A model generated the notes under the pieces. It searched no databases and was not told the origin of the DNA. It was given only the letters and a program-made list of their open reading frames with translations. A program made the position numbers and the translations under genes. This document shows, piece after piece, positions 32,978-42,322 of a stretch of 64,000 bases of DNA (positions are counted from its first letter, which is position 1; the number at the start of each line of letters is the position of its first letter). Where the stretch lies: positions 3,299,001-3,363,000 of the forward strand of contig NZ_CP059732.1 in NCBI RefSeq assembly GCF_014117325.1. Reading direction: 5' to 3'. Origin of the DNA: Spirosoma foliorum (lineage in GTDB: Bacteria > Bacteroidota > Bacteroidia > Cytophagales > Spirosomataceae).

Positions 32978-34115
32978 ACGCTTCGCCTAATTGAAAATAG
33001 AGTCCGTTCGATAAACTCTGACCTAATCCCCATCCATAGTCGATACGAAGGTTCAGGCGTTCTTTGCGGTTCAGCGCCAGACGTACCCCTCCCCCAGCCG
33101 AATACTTAACCTCCTGAAAATTAAGATCATTGAAGTGATCGCCCACGTTCCCAACACCGAAGAAACCAACGGCGCCCAATCGCCAGAATAATGGCACTCG
33201 GTATTCAACCTGGGCAACAATCTGATTTTTACTTCGAAAGCGGCCGTCGTAGAAACCGCGCATACTATTCGACCCACCAAAGCTGGCTAAACTGCGCAAG
33301 GGCACATTTCCTGAGTTAAAAAAGCCATAAGCCTGTATGGCCAATACCTGCTGCCGATAGATGCGAAGAAACCGCCGAAAATCAATTACGTAATTTGTGT
33401 AGCCAAAGTCGGAACCAAATAAGCGCGCAAAGTGGTTGAAATATACCTGCAAAAACCCGCCCTGGTCGGGAGCAAAGGCATTGTTACGCGAATCGTAGGT
33501 CAGACTTAAACCCGCACCCGAAATATGGTAGGGGTTACGGCCCGGCACCGCTAACTGGTCGAAAAGTTTGCCGGGTTGGTAGTCGACACTCAGCAAGCGC
33601 TGATATTCGTAAACTAAGCCTGCAAAGACCCGCTCTTTGACCTTGCGTTGAAAATGCAGGTAGGCGTAGTATTGCTTGAAGGTATAAGATTCCTCATTTT
33701 CATCAGGGGCCTCTTTACCTAATCCCCAAAATTTATCGGGGAAATAGCTGTAGGAAAGCTGGTAGTTGAGAATAATTCGCTCACCCGGAAAATATGTGGT
33801 CCCGTTGATGGCCGCAATAAATTGTTTTCGCAGTGAGTAGAGAGCCAGCGCCTGCGTATTTGATGTACGAGTTGTAAGTGTATCTGTATGACCAAACCGA
33901 AATGTAAATGAACTCGCCACCCCTATCGACCAGTCGGTTTCGATAGAGCGAGCGACCAAAGGCAAAATTAGCGTATTTCGTGTTCGCAATAATTGATTAG
34001 GTGTAGGTTCGCGAGGAACTGGGATACTATCCGACTGAGCCAATAGAGTACCCTGAATACCCATTAATGAGCTGATTAACAGCAAAAACAACCTTTTATC
34101 AAGAAAACCAGACAC
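32973..34115 (-). CDS. BamA/TamA-like outer-membrane barrel, paralogue
   Basis: Second Omp85/D15-like barrel, 380 residues, starting at GTG. A signal peptide (about residues 1-26, ending TLLAQ) precedes the barrel. Loop-6 signature SNSMRGFYDGRFRSK and the C-terminal GLYFQLGEAF match its paralogue at 30856-31968, and the segment LTYDSRNNAFAPDQGG is the matching early strand. No POTRA repeats are seen. The pairing around a lipid-head-group enzyme suggests an envelope role but no more. Confidence 0.82.
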   Translation of the reverse strand: MSGFLDKRLFLLLISSLMGIQGTLLAQSDSIPVPREPTPNQLLRTRNTLILPLVARSIETDWSIGVASSFTFRFGHTDTLTTRTSNTQALALYSLRKQFIAAINGTTYFPGERIILNYQLSYSYFPDKFWGLGKEAPDENEESYTFKQYYAYLHFQRKVKERVFAGLVYEYQRLLSVDYQPGKLFDQLAVPGRNPYHISGAGLSLTYDSRNNAFAPDQGGFLQVYFNHFARLFGSDFGYTNYVIDFRRFLRIYRQQVLAIQAYGFFNSGNVPLRSLASFGGSNSMRGFYDGRFRSKNQIVAQVEYRVPLFWRLGAVGFFGVGNVGDHFNDLNFQEVKYSAGGGVRLALNRKERLNLRIDYGWGLGQSLSNGLYFQLGEAF

Positions 34116-34293
34116 AATAACTTGAATAACCGTTAATTAAAGTCGTATTAATTAAATTGCGGCAAAGTAATCCTAAAATTGTAAATTTCGTAGATTTGGG
34201 CCTTTAATAAACCGATTAAGACTGAGCCTATCAATCAAAGCACGGTCGCCGGTTGGCATCAACTACGGAACTTCCGATTTGTAAACCACCGAT

Positions 34294-35109
34294 ATGAGCA
34301 AATTAAACTTGCCGCCCTTTAAACTGGGCGAAACAATTACTCCGGAACAACGCCAATTTTTCAATAAAAATGGCGTCATCGTATTCCGTAACTTTATTGA
34401 ACCCGAAACAGTTAAACTTTTTATTAGCGAAGTTGAGCGAATTGAAAAAGAGTGGCTGGCCGAAGGACGCGACAAAGTAAATGGTGTACCCTTAAAATTC
34501 GGTCAGGATGAAGAAGGCAATCCTATGATTCAACGGATGTGTTTCCTGTCGCAGCACAGCAAAGCACTCCACGAATTTTTGCAGGACCCACGCCTTCAGG
34601 CTGTTGTCGATCTGCTTCAACCATACGAAGGTCGTATTGCTGAAATCGAAAAAGACGGGCTTATTCTGAACCACTACGTTCGCACACCGAATAGTAAATT
34701 CTCGCAGATGGGTTGGCACACCGATAGCCCCCGCGACATTTTCTTAGGTCAGCGCATCATGCCAATGTTAAACGTTGGTATTCACCTCAACCCTACTCCT
34801 TACGAAAACGGAGGATTGCGGGTTATTCCGGGTACCCACAAGCAGGGCATCTTTAAAATGTTGTTCCGCAAAAAGTACTTCGTCGACAACGATCCCGACA
34901 AGCACGAAATTGGGTTCGATATGAACGCTGGCGATCTTTCGGTACACGACGGACGCCTTTGGCACCGGGCGCAGCAATCGCCTTACGTTGGCGAAGCTAG
35001 TCGTCGTCGTGTTATGTATGTGCCGGTCGTTACGGGCAAGTACATGCCTAAAAACGAGAACAGCAAAACGCCGTTCTATCACCGCTTTATTTCAAAAGTC
35101 AACATCTAA
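34294..35109 (+). CDS. phytanoyl-CoA dioxygenase (PhyH) family protein
   Basis: Fe(II)/2-oxoglutarate-dependent oxygenase. The iron triad is seen as GWHTDSPRD (His and Asp) and LWHRAQQSP (His), with a downstream arginine cluster (SRRRVMY) likely binding 2-oxoglutarate. EQRQFFNKNGVIVFRNFI is the usual N-terminal family segment. The length of 271 residues is normal. The substrate is unknown; the family hydroxylates acyl chains, small molecules and natural products. It precedes the SDR gene on the same strand, separated by an octad inverted repeat. Confidence 0.88.
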   Translation: MSKLNLPPFKLGETITPEQRQFFNKNGVIVFRNFIEPETVKLFISEVERIEKEWLAEGRDKVNGVPLKFGQDEEGNPMIQRMCFLSQHSKALHEFLQDPRLQAVVDLLQPYEGRIAEIEKDGLILNHYVRTPNSKFSQMGWHTDSPRDIFLGQRIMPMLNVGIHLNPTPYENGGLRVIPGTHKQGIFKMLFRKKYFVDNDPDKHEIGFDMNAGDLSVHDGRLWHRAQQSPYVGEASRRRVMYVPVVTGKYMPKNENSKTPFYHRFISKVNI

Positions 35110-35115
35110 TCCAGA

Positions 35116-35195
35116 AGTTATAAAGTTATAGGGTTATAAAGTTGTAAGGTTCATTAGCAGACTTTACGACTTTATAACCCTATAACTTTAATAAC
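35116..35195. repeat. octad inverted repeat (AGTTATAA words)
   Basis: Arms 35116-35150 and 35161-35195 are near-complementary. Each reads as successive eight-base words such as AGTTATAA and GGTTATAA. This is the clearest period-8 member of the word-periodic repeat class. Confidence 0.85.
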
Positions 35196-35209
35196 CAGAC
35201 AACTTATTT

Positions 35210-35983
35210 ATGGCTTACGCCCTTATCACCGGAGCCAGCCGAGGCATTGGCCTGGCCATTGCCCATGAACTAGCCCGGAAAAAGTACGATTTGTTATTAG
35301 TTGCCCGGTCGGCTTCATCACTCCAACCAGTTGCTCAGCAATTAGCCAGTGAGCATGGCATTAAAACCGATTTTCTTGCTATCGACTTAGCTGAAGCCGG
35401 AGCAGCGCAGCAGGTGTATGACTGGTGCAGCCAAAAGAAATATACCCTTCAAGTATTGGTCAATAATGCCGGTTACGGGTTGAGCGGTCCTTTCGAGAAA
35501 CACGCTCTGGCCGAGCATACCGATATGATGCGAGTCGACATGACGGCTCTGGTCGAATTGACGTATTTATTTCTCCCCCAACTTCGTCAACAATCCAAAG
35601 CTTATATTCTGAACATTGGCAGTTCTGCGGCCTATCAGGCTGTGCCAGGGTTAAGTTTATATTCGGCAGCAAAAGCCTTTGTCCTTCAATTCAGTCGAGG
35701 GTTGCACCAGGAGTTAAAACGCACGTCCGTATCTGTAACCTGCGTTTGCCCCGGCGCTACCGACACCAATTTTGTGGATCGCGCGCAGATAGGTGACAAA
35801 GGGCGAAAGGCCGCAGAGAAAGTCAATATGACACCCCAAGATGTAGCAAAGCAAGCCGTCGATGCCATGTTTGCCGGTAAAGCTGAAGTCGTAACGGGCC
35901 TGTTGAATAAGGCGGGCAAGCTGATGGCCTGGTTGCTCCCCAAAGGATTAGTCGAAAAAACAGCTGGTAGTATTTACGAGTAA
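35210..35983 (+). CDS. SDR-family oxidoreductase
   Basis: Classical short-chain dehydrogenase with an NAD(P)-binding fold. The cofactor motif is LITGASRGIGLAIAHEL, then NNAGYGLSGPF, and the active site SSAAYQ...YSAAKAF gives the Ser, Tyr and Lys. 257 residues. It resembles the DltE/YqjQ-like group with a C-terminal helix (LMAWLLPKG) that may contact membrane. The substrate is unknown. The hairpin directly after it is a likely terminator. Confidence 0.87.
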   Translation: MAYALITGASRGIGLAIAHELARKKYDLLLVARSASSLQPVAQQLASEHGIKTDFLAIDLAEAGAAQQVYDWCSQKKYTLQVLVNNAGYGLSGPFEKHALAEHTDMMRVDMTALVELTYLFLPQLRQQSKAYILNIGSSAAYQAVPGLSLYSAAKAFVLQFSRGLHQELKRTSVSVTCVCPGATDTNFVDRAQIGDKGRKAAEKVNMTPQDVAKQAVDAMFAGKAEVVTGLLNKAGKLMAWLLPKGLVEKTAGSIYE

Positions 35984-36000
35984 TCGTATTTGTTTTACAC

Positions 36001-36046
36001 TACGCGAAAGGCTGTTATCTCTACACAGATAACAGCCTTTCGCGTA
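36001..36046 (+). terminator. 20-bp perfect hairpin after the SDR gene
   Basis: Perfect 20-base stem (36001-36020 with 36027-36046) and a 6-base loop, 18 bases past the SDR stop. A T run is missing, so termination is inferred from the stem and position. Confidence 0.65.
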
Positions 36047-36179
36047 TAAATTGTACTTCGCCAGTAAATGGCACTTTATTTGTTACACTGCCGTTATAGC
36101 CATATAACTTTACAAAGACGTTGGGTGTTGGGCCAAATTACATATCCTATTCCAAAGCCTACCGACGTCCAACTAGCAC

Positions 36180-37658
36180 ATGCAATTTTCCGAATTATCA
36201 TTAATTGATCCTATCCTCAAAGCACTTGCCGAAGAAGGATACACTACCCCCACTCCCATTCAGGAACAAGCCATACCAATTTTGTTGAATCGCCGGGATT
36301 TACTGGGTTGTGCTCAGACGGGCACGGGTAAAACGGCCGCGTTCGCGATACCAATTCTGCAACTTCTGAACGAAGACAGACTTAAAAACCCTAACGGTCC
36401 ACGGCGTATTAAAACGCTGGTAATGACTCCAACCCGCGAATTAGCGATCCAGATTTCGGAAAGTTTTGCGGCTTATGGACGACACCTGAACTTACGCCAT
36501 ACGGTTATTTTTGGTGGCGTTTCGCAACATGCACAAGTAAACTCCTTAAAAGCGGGTGTCGATGTGCTGATTGCTACCCCTGGCCGTTTACTCGATCTGA
36601 TGAATCAGGGATTTGTATCTCTTCGGGATATTCAATTTTTTGTTCTTGATGAAGCCGACCGGATGCTCGATATGGGTTTTATCCATGACGTTAAGAAAGT
36701 CATCGCGAAACTACCTGAGCGTCGCCAATCGTTGTTTTTCTCCGCAACCATGCCGCCGGATGTCGCCAAGTTGGCCGATACTATTTTACGTAATCCAGCC
36801 AAAGTTGAAGTGACTCCGGTTTCGTCAACAGCCGACACTATTGACCAGGCAGTCTATTTTGTAGGGCGCGAGGATAAGCGGAAGCTGCTTGTACATATTC
36901 TTAGCGATCAGAAAATCAAATCGGTGTTGGTTTTTGCCCGAACCAAACACGGTGCCGATAAGGTCGTTAAAGACCTGTTGAAAGCGGGTATTGGGGCCGA
37001 AGCCATCCACGGCAATAAATCACAAAACGCTCGGCAACGTGCCCTTTCTAACTTCAAGAGTCGAGAAACACGGGTGTTGGTGGCCACAGATATTGCCGCA
37101 CGAGGAATCGACGTCGATGAACTGTCGCACGTAATCAACTACGAGTTGCCTAATATTCCCGAAACCTATGTGCACCGCATTGGTCGGACAGGTCGGGCTG
37201 GCCACGATGGTATTGCGTTGTCGTTTTGCGACGCCGAAGAAACGGAGTTCCTGCGCGACATTCATAAATTGATTGGCAAGCGCGTTCCGGTGATTGAAAA
37301 TCATCCTTATGTACTCGATATAGCTACTGCTGCGGTTACACCTGCACCAGCCCAGCGGCAGGGACAGAATCGGAACGGCAATCGTCAGAGAGGAAATGGT
37401 GGGCGATCAACTGAGAGTCCCAACCAAAGACCTTTCCGGCGCGAAGGTGGTAATAATAGTAATCGTCAGGCAGACTCATCCACAGGAAATCAGCCTCGTA
37501 ATCAGCAAAGCCGCCCTGCCAATCCAAATCGAAATAGCTCTCCCCAACGCGAAGGTGGTCCCACCAATACTAGACAGACAGCTCCTAATGCTGAGAGGCC
37601 AAGTCGAGGAACGAGCAACAGTCGTTTCAGCAATTTCAATCCAGATAAAAATTATTAA
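36180..37658 (+). CDS. rhlE: DEAD-box RNA helicase, RhlE-like
   Basis: ATP-dependent RNA helicase. The motifs are in order: Q motif ([11 protein letters not shown]), I AQTGTGKT, Ia PTRELA, Ib TPGR, II DEAD, III SAT, and [12 protein letters not shown]. The core ends near residue 370. A long, low-complexity tail rich in Asn, Gln, Arg and Gly covers about residues 385-492 and probably binds RNA. Such proteins aid ribosome assembly and cold adaptation. The long leader (over 100 bases after the upstream hairpin) and strong terminator suggest a monocistronic, possibly cold-regulated gene. Confidence 0.93.
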   Translation: MQFSELSLIDPILKALAEEGYTTPTPIQEQAIPILLNRRDLLGCAQTGTGKTAAFAIPILQLLNEDRLKNPNGPRRIKTLVMTPTRELAIQISESFAAYGRHLNLRHTVIFGGVSQHAQVNSLKAGVDVLIATPGRLLDLMNQGFVSLRDIQFFVLDEADRMLDMGFIHDVKKVIAKLPERRQSLFFSATMPPDVAKLADTILRNPAKVEVTPVSSTADTIDQAVYFVGREDKRKLLVHILSDQKIKSVLVFARTKHGADKVVKDLLKAGIGAEAIHGNKSQNARQRALSNFKSRETRVLVATDIAARGIDVDELSHVINYELPNIPETYVHRIGRTGRAGHDGIALSFCDAEETEFLRDIHKLIGKRVPVIENHPYVLDIATAAVTPAPAQRQGQNRNGNRQRGNGGRSTESPNQRPFRREGGNNSNRQADSSTGNQPRNQQSRPANPNRNSSPQREGGPTNTRQTAPNAERPSRGTSNSRFSNFNPDKNY

Positions 37659-37668
37659 TCTGAAACCA

Positions 37669-37718
37669 AGAACAATAAAAAATCCCCAGATTGGCTTCTG
37701 GGGATTTTTTATTGTTCT
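37669..37718 (+). terminator. intrinsic terminator of rhlE
   Basis: Perfect 22-base stem (37669-37690 with 37697-37718) with a six-base loop. The core AAAAATCCCCAGA pairs with its complement, ending in a T run. It starts 10 bases past the rhlE stop. Confidence 0.92.
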
Positions 37719-37760
37719 CGTGTAGGGAAACTATTGAACTTGATTCTATATAAACTGAGT

Positions 37761-37845
37761 TTTTTGTCATTCCGACGTCAGGAGGAATCTCAAAGTCCCT
37801 TGTTGGTCAAGCTTGAGATTCCTCCTGACGTCGGAATGACAAAAA
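37761..37845. repeat. 33-bp perfect inverted repeat (GTCATTCCGACG type)
   Basis: Arms 37761-37793 and 37813-37845 are perfect reverse complements with a 19-base loop. The sequence TTTTTGTCATTCCGACGTC resembles a palindrome family that I recall being widespread in Bacteroidota intergenic regions. It lies between the convergent rhlE and GDSL hydrolase genes. Confidence 0.88.
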
Positions 37846-37889
37846 ATAGGCTAGTATTTCTTATAAAAGGAAAAGTTTAAACAGGACCA

Positions 37890-38555
37890 TTATTTAGCAG
37901 CCGTTAAGACTTTTTGCATCTGCTCGGCCACAAACTGATTACCCGCATCATTCAGGTGAACACGATCAGTCGTTAAAACACCGCGATCTTTATTCTCAGT
38001 ATTATTTTTCAGATCATATTCCAAAAATGCCTTGCGCAAATCGACCAGTGCTAAATCATGACGTTTGGCGATATCACGAATAAACTGGCTGTATTGATTC
38101 AGATCGCCATCCTGCTGGTTGGTCATATCCGTCTTTTCGCCAATTGCAGCCGGAGTACATAAGATCACTCGGATATTCGCTGCTTTTAGTTTTTTAATGA
38201 CAGCATCGTAGAATTTTATAAACTTATCAGGGTCTGTACCAGTGCCCATCGACGCTTTGTGCCAAACGTCATTGACGCCTACCCAAATAACAACAACATC
38301 GGGTTGTTTCGCCAGCACATCATCGTCCATGCGTAGAAACAAATCATAGATTTTATTCCCACCAATTCCGGCGCCAATCAGTTCATATTGATCGGCAGGC
38401 ATTGATTTTTTCAAACGGTCGATATAACCGCCAGGGTTAACCCCAGCCTGGGTGATAGAATCCCCAAAAAAGACAACACGAGTTGGTTTAGCCGCGCTCA
38501 TAGCAAGCAGCCCAACGGTCAGAAGGAAAAGCAGAGATCGATAGATTGTAGTCAT
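37890..38555 (-). CDS. secreted SGNH/GDSL hydrolase
   Basis: Predicted periplasmic esterase or acylhydrolase. A signal peptide covers about residues 1-21. Block I is VVFFGDSITQAG (Ser), block II GAGIGGNKIYD (Gly), block III WVGVNDVWH (Asn) and block V TTDRVHLNDAGN (Asp and His), so the full catalytic set is present. 221 residues. The substrate may be a lipid or an acetylated glycan. Confidence 0.9.
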   Translation of the reverse strand: MTTIYRSLLFLLTVGLLAMSAAKPTRVVFFGDSITQAGVNPGGYIDRLKKSMPADQYELIGAGIGGNKIYDLFLRMDDDVLAKQPDVVVIWVGVNDVWHKASMGTGTDPDKFIKFYDAVIKKLKAANIRVILCTPAAIGEKTDMTNQQDGDLNQYSQFIRDIAKRHDLALVDLRKAFLEYDLKNNTENKDRGVLTTDRVHLNDAGNQFVAEQMQKVLTAAK

Positions 38556-38740
38556 AATTCTTATAAAGCAACGAGCGTATAACCATTACTCATTTTAGCC
38601 GACGAGGTCATCACAAGTAAACACTAGTTACCAGTTAGGCACTTTACAGTCTTAGGGAATAATCCACGTAAACCGTAATCACAACCAATCGTTTGTAGTC
38701 AGCTTAAGGCTGTCCCCCAGGCGATCTAACCCCTAAAACA

Positions 38741-39094
38741 ATGAGAGGACTTAACAAAGTAACCTTAATCGGCAACCTGGGCAAAGACCCGGAAATTCAG
38801 CAACTAGAAGGCAATATCAGCGTTGCAAAATTCTCGATGGCTACGACTGAAACGTTTAAAGATGACAAAGGCCAATCACAGTCAACTACCGAATGGCATA
38901 ACGTTGTTTTATGGCGAGGGCTAGCCGAAGTAGCTCACAAATACCTCCAAAAAGGAAGTTCTGTTTTTGTTGAAGGTAAACTAAAAACACGGCAGTATGA
39001 CGATAAGGAAGGCAAGACGCGCTACATCACCGAAATCATTGCCGACCAACTTATCCTACTGGACAAACGAAACGACGCCAATTACGACGAGTAA
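38741..39094 (+). CDS. ssb: single-stranded DNA-binding protein, short form
   Basis: OB-fold protein protecting single-stranded DNA. MRGLNKVTLIGNLGKDPEIQ and TEWHNVVLWRGLAEVAHKYL are standard SSB segments. At 117 residues it contains the OB fold and almost nothing else: it ends RNDANYDE without the acidic Ile-Pro-Phe tip that recruits repair proteins in the usual 150-180 residue SSB. It may be a secondary copy, with a full-length SSB elsewhere. Confidence 0.93.
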   Translation: MRGLNKVTLIGNLGKDPEIQQLEGNISVAKFSMATTETFKDDKGQSQSTTEWHNVVLWRGLAEVAHKYLQKGSSVFVEGKLKTRQYDDKEGKTRYITEIIADQLILLDKRNDANYDE

Positions 39095-39158
39095 ATCCAT
39101 TAAGTATCACCAAAGGCATAGCCTGCTGAAATAGGCATTAAGGTACTCATAACCAGCG

Positions 39159-39211
39159 AAAATGATCTAAGAATATGAAGCTCAGAACTTGTATTCTTAG
39201 ATCATTTTTTT
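39159..39211 (+). terminator. intrinsic terminator of ssb
   Basis: Seventeen-base stem, AAAATGATCTAAGAATA at 39159-39175 pairing with 39192-39208, then extra T residues. It lies about 65 bases past the ssb stop. Confidence 0.82.
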
Positions 39212-39251
39212 GATTATTGATGAGCGAAATAACAGTCGATACACCAACGCA

Positions 39252-39671
39252 ATGGCCAAGAACAAAACAACTGAAACGGAGGATAGTGTACCCGATTATC
39301 TAGCCGGTATTTCTGACGAAAAAAAGCGACAGGATTGTTCGGCAATTGTTGAGTTTATACAAAACCACACAGGCTTAGCGCCTAAACTATGGGGGGCTGC
39401 CATTATTGGTTTTGGAAGTTACCATTACAAGTATGAGAGTGGCCGCGAAGGCGATGCCCCTTTGGTTGGCTTATCAGCCAGAGCCAACGCCATTACCCTT
39501 TACATGGCATTCGACAGTGAGCATAAACAGGCACTACTGCAACGCTTGGGCAAGCATAAAACAGGCAAGAGCTGCATTTACATACAAAAGCTGGAAGATA
39601 TTGATACAGAGGTACTAGACACAATGGTAGATAGGGCTATTAACTACATAAAAAGCCAGTATCCAGCTTAA
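39252..39671 (+). CDS. DUF1801-domain protein
   Basis: Small cytoplasmic protein of the DUF1801 (YdhG-like) family, recognised by WGAAIIGFGSYHYKYESG and KTGKSCIYIQKLEDID. Its function is unknown; the fold resembles the iron-chaperone frataxin-like YdhG. I start it at the ATG 39252 (MAKNKTTETED), because translation from 39210 would run into the ssb terminator. It overlaps the convergent kinase gene by four bases. Confidence 0.82.
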   Translation: MAKNKTTETEDSVPDYLAGISDEKKRQDCSAIVEFIQNHTGLAPKLWGAAIIGFGSYHYKYESGREGDAPLVGLSARANAITLYMAFDSEHKQALLQRLGKHKTGKSCIYIQKLEDIDTEVLDTMVDRAINYIKSQYPA

Positions 39672-41071
39672 ACGTCAAGCTTTCTGCATACGTCTAGCAA
39701 TGCGGTTTCATCCCCTACATTACCCGGAAAAACAACGTAGCTTATTTCTGGAAATTTACTCTTCGCATCCAGCTTCCAGACAGGAACGCCCGGAATTACG
39801 GGCCCTAAAACCAATGCTGTTTCGGCAGAAAGCCCTTTTGATGCCAGATCACTGGACGTAATTCCACCTTTAGCAACAATAAATTTGGGCCGTATTGTCA
39901 GAAACTTCAGAATGTTGACTAAAAAATTGGAGACCGTCGAGTTAATCGTCAAACTACTCGCTGAATCTGCGCCAACTTCCTGCTGTCGGCTGGTATAAAT
40001 GACCACGTCATTACCTGATGCAAGCCATTTATCGGTTTGCTGACTAATAGCAGTGGCTTTCGCCAATGGGTCAGTTGACGTCAATACCTCGCTAACTTTT
40101 ACTTCGATTGCTTTACTTGTTCCATTGGCCAGAAGCCAGGAAAGTTGACTGGTTGTTTTAGGAACATGGGAGCCTACCATCACGAGTGATCCATTTCCAG
40201 AGCCTGTCTTCTGTTTTAGCGGAGTGACTATTTTGCCAGAGGCCATGCCCGCACGGATAGGAACCAGGGTTGCCGAACTCCGATACAGAAATTTTTTCCC
40301 AGACTTTTCGGCACGAAGTAATCCCATTACAAGCACCTCTAAATCGCGATAACTAACTGCGTTAACAATACAGACTGATCCGTTCGGGCAGGCTTGTAGC
40401 TTCTCAATCACCCTTTGTGGTCCACCCAGTCGGAGGTCATCAATGGTGATTGAATTAACGTTCTGTGCGCTTATACTTCCTTTGGTCTTTTCTTCTACCC
40501 ACTGTTTCAGATTGGCGTTTTGGTAACCAAACACCACATCGTTAGCAAAAGGCGTATCTGAAACCGGCACTAACGTCTGGTTGTCAATTAGATAATGAAC
40601 ATCATCAATCGTAATTCGACCACCTTCAATAAACGCAGGCACTAAAACGATCACGGCATCAGTCATGTTGAGCGTCTCAGATAACGCATCCACTTCAGCG
40701 GGAAAATGCCCTCTTAATGTAGAGTCGCTTCGGCTGATTACAACAATCTCTCTCCCACTCGCCTTCGCAGCTTCGTTCAGGTTTGTGCCGATTTCGTGCG
40801 CAAGCCCAATTGCCTCCGATTCGGGTAGACTACGGGAGTTGGTGAGAATGAATAAAATGGACGGTTTCTTTTTCAACTCATCCGTAATCAACGCCACTCG
40901 CCATGATGTCAGCACCGTTACATCAGAGGAAGTTTGCGTTCCCGTCGGGTCATCGTCAAGCACCACAATGGTTTTCCCACTCTGAACAAACTCATCCCGA
41001 ATGGCGCTAAGCATCTCCTCTGGATAGTCGGGCGGAAGTTGCGCCACCTTCTGATCTACAGTCAAATACAT
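39668..41071 (-). CDS. four-carbon acid sugar kinase (DUF1537 family)
   Basis: Kinase that phosphorylates a four-carbon sugar acid (erythronate- or threonate-derived) before decarboxylation or oxidation. The N-terminal DUF1537 domain has VVLDDDPTGTQTSSDVTVLT and RSDSTLRGHFPAEV. The C-terminal nucleotide-binding domain has FIVAKGGITSSDLASKGL and VVFPGNVGDETALLDV. 467 residues. It is divergent from denD, the enzyme expected to oxidise D-erythronate, which supports a shared pathway. Exact substrate chirality is not readable. Confidence 0.88.
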   Translation of the reverse strand: MYLTVDQKVAQLPPDYPEEMLSAIRDEFVQSGKTIVVLDDDPTGTQTSSDVTVLTSWRVALITDELKKKPSILFILTNSRSLPESEAIGLAHEIGTNLNEAAKASGREIVVISRSDSTLRGHFPAEVDALSETLNMTDAVIVLVPAFIEGGRITIDDVHYLIDNQTLVPVSDTPFANDVVFGYQNANLKQWVEEKTKGSISAQNVNSITIDDLRLGGPQRVIEKLQACPNGSVCIVNAVSYRDLEVLVMGLLRAEKSGKKFLYRSSATLVPIRAGMASGKIVTPLKQKTGSGNGSLVMVGSHVPKTTSQLSWLLANGTSKAIEVKVSEVLTSTDPLAKATAISQQTDKWLASGNDVVIYTSRQQEVGADSASSLTINSTVSNFLVNILKFLTIRPKFIVAKGGITSSDLASKGLSAETALVLGPVIPGVPVWKLDAKSKFPEISYVVFPGNVGDETALLDVCRKLDV

Positions 41072-41251
41072 CTATTACAACGAACTTTTAAAGTAAAACA
41101 AGTAAATAAAGCAGAGTTGGTTCTATTGCTTATACTGCGACCAGTACTATGCACTTGCGTTCACTGTTTTTTATGACAGTGGCCAGCAGGTCGTATTACA
41201 CAATCAAGAGTAGTGAAACTGTCAGCCCTACTTACTTCGAATTTTACGTCT

Positions 41252-42199
41252 ATGCAATTAATCATTACTGGTGGTGCTGGCTTCCTTGGCCAACGGCTGG
41301 CCAAAGCATTACTTAACAGTTCATTAGCTTTTGATAAGTTAGTTTTAGTCGATCTAATTCTGCCCCAAAATCCTGGGAATGACGATCGTATAAGCTGCCT
41401 ACAGATGGACCTTTCAGAAGAAGGAGCTGCTCAAAAACTAGTTACGGCAGATACTGAGATTCTGTTTCACCTCGCAGCGGTAGTGAGTAGTCATGCGGAA
41501 AAAGATTTTGATCTGGGCTGGAAGGTGAATCTGGATTGTACCCGGTACTTGCTGGAAGCCTGTCGACATCAACGCCCTGGCATCCGGTTTGTCTTTGCCA
41601 GTTCACTCGCCGTTTACGGTGGCCCTCTGCCCGAAATCGTCAATGACATGACGGTTGTTACGCCCCGATCTTCGTACGGAAGTCAGAAAGCGATGGGCGA
41701 GTTATTAGTCAATGAGTATACGCGAAAAAACTTCGTAGATGGGCGTGTTTTACGCTTACCTACCATCTGCGTCAGACCCGGCAAACCCAATCTGGCCGCT
41801 TCTTCCTTTGTTAGCAGTATTATTCGGGAGCCGATTAATGGCGAAGAAGCCATTTGTCCGGTTTCACCAGAGCTTGTCTTATGGCTGTCGAGTCCAGATA
41901 CAATCATTCAGAATATCGTCAAAGGAGCCTTGCTGGATAGTGCTATCTTCGGCGGTTGGGCAACTGTAAACTTACCCGGAATTAGCGTAACCGTAGAGCA
42001 GATGCTTGATTCGCTCGAACGAATCACCAATAAAGAAACGCGGGCGCGCGTACAGTTCAGGCCCGATCCAGCCATCAATGCAATTGTAAGCAGTTGGCCG
42101 GGTTTACTCGATAATACAAGAGCCCTGCATTGCGGCTTCGACGTCGATAGCGATTTCGACCAATTTATTACGCAGTTCATTGCTCAGAACAAGCCGTAG
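41252..42199 (+). CDS. denD: D-erythronate dehydrogenase-like epimerase/dehydratase-fold enzyme
   Basis: NAD-dependent oxidoreductase of the extended SDR type. MQLIITGGAGFLGQRLAKAL is the Rossmann motif, and SYGSQKAMGELLVNEY contains the catalytic Tyr and Lys. LRLPTICVRPGKPNLAASSF is characteristic of the DenD branch, which oxidises D-erythronate to its 2-keto acid. I start at ATG 41252; an earlier start adds 13 residues before the fold. It is divergent from the sugar-acid kinase and closed by a strong terminator. Confidence 0.85.
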   Translation: MQLIITGGAGFLGQRLAKALLNSSLAFDKLVLVDLILPQNPGNDDRISCLQMDLSEEGAAQKLVTADTEILFHLAAVVSSHAEKDFDLGWKVNLDCTRYLLEACRHQRPGIRFVFASSLAVYGGPLPEIVNDMTVVTPRSSYGSQKAMGELLVNEYTRKNFVDGRVLRLPTICVRPGKPNLAASSFVSSIIREPINGEEAICPVSPELVLWLSSPDTIIQNIVKGALLDSAIFGGWATVNLPGISVTVEQMLDSLERITNKETRARVQFRPDPAINAIVSSWPGLLDNTRALHCGFDVDSDFDQFITQFIAQNKP

Positions 42200-42234
42200 C
42201 GTCAAGCTCACAGGTAGCGTGTTACTCATAAGCC

Positions 42235-42273
42235 AAAAGCCGCGTCATGGGTTTGACCCACGACACGGCTTTT
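42235..42273 (+). terminator. intrinsic terminator of denD
   Basis: Eighteen-base stem with two G-T pairs (AAAAGCCGCGTCATGGGT facing ACCCACGACACGGCTTTT), loop TTG, then T residues. It lies 36 bases past the denD stop and between convergent genes. Confidence 0.85.
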
Positions 42274-42322
42274 TTATTAATAGCTTTATTAGGCAGTTCT
42301 ATTTTGCCCCGAAGATACAAAC

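Noticed and set aside
34191-34198. TAGATTTG as promoter of the PhyH gene
   Set aside because: It fits the -7 consensus but lies 96 bases from the start with no -33 box; in AT-rich sequence this match is too likely by chance to list.
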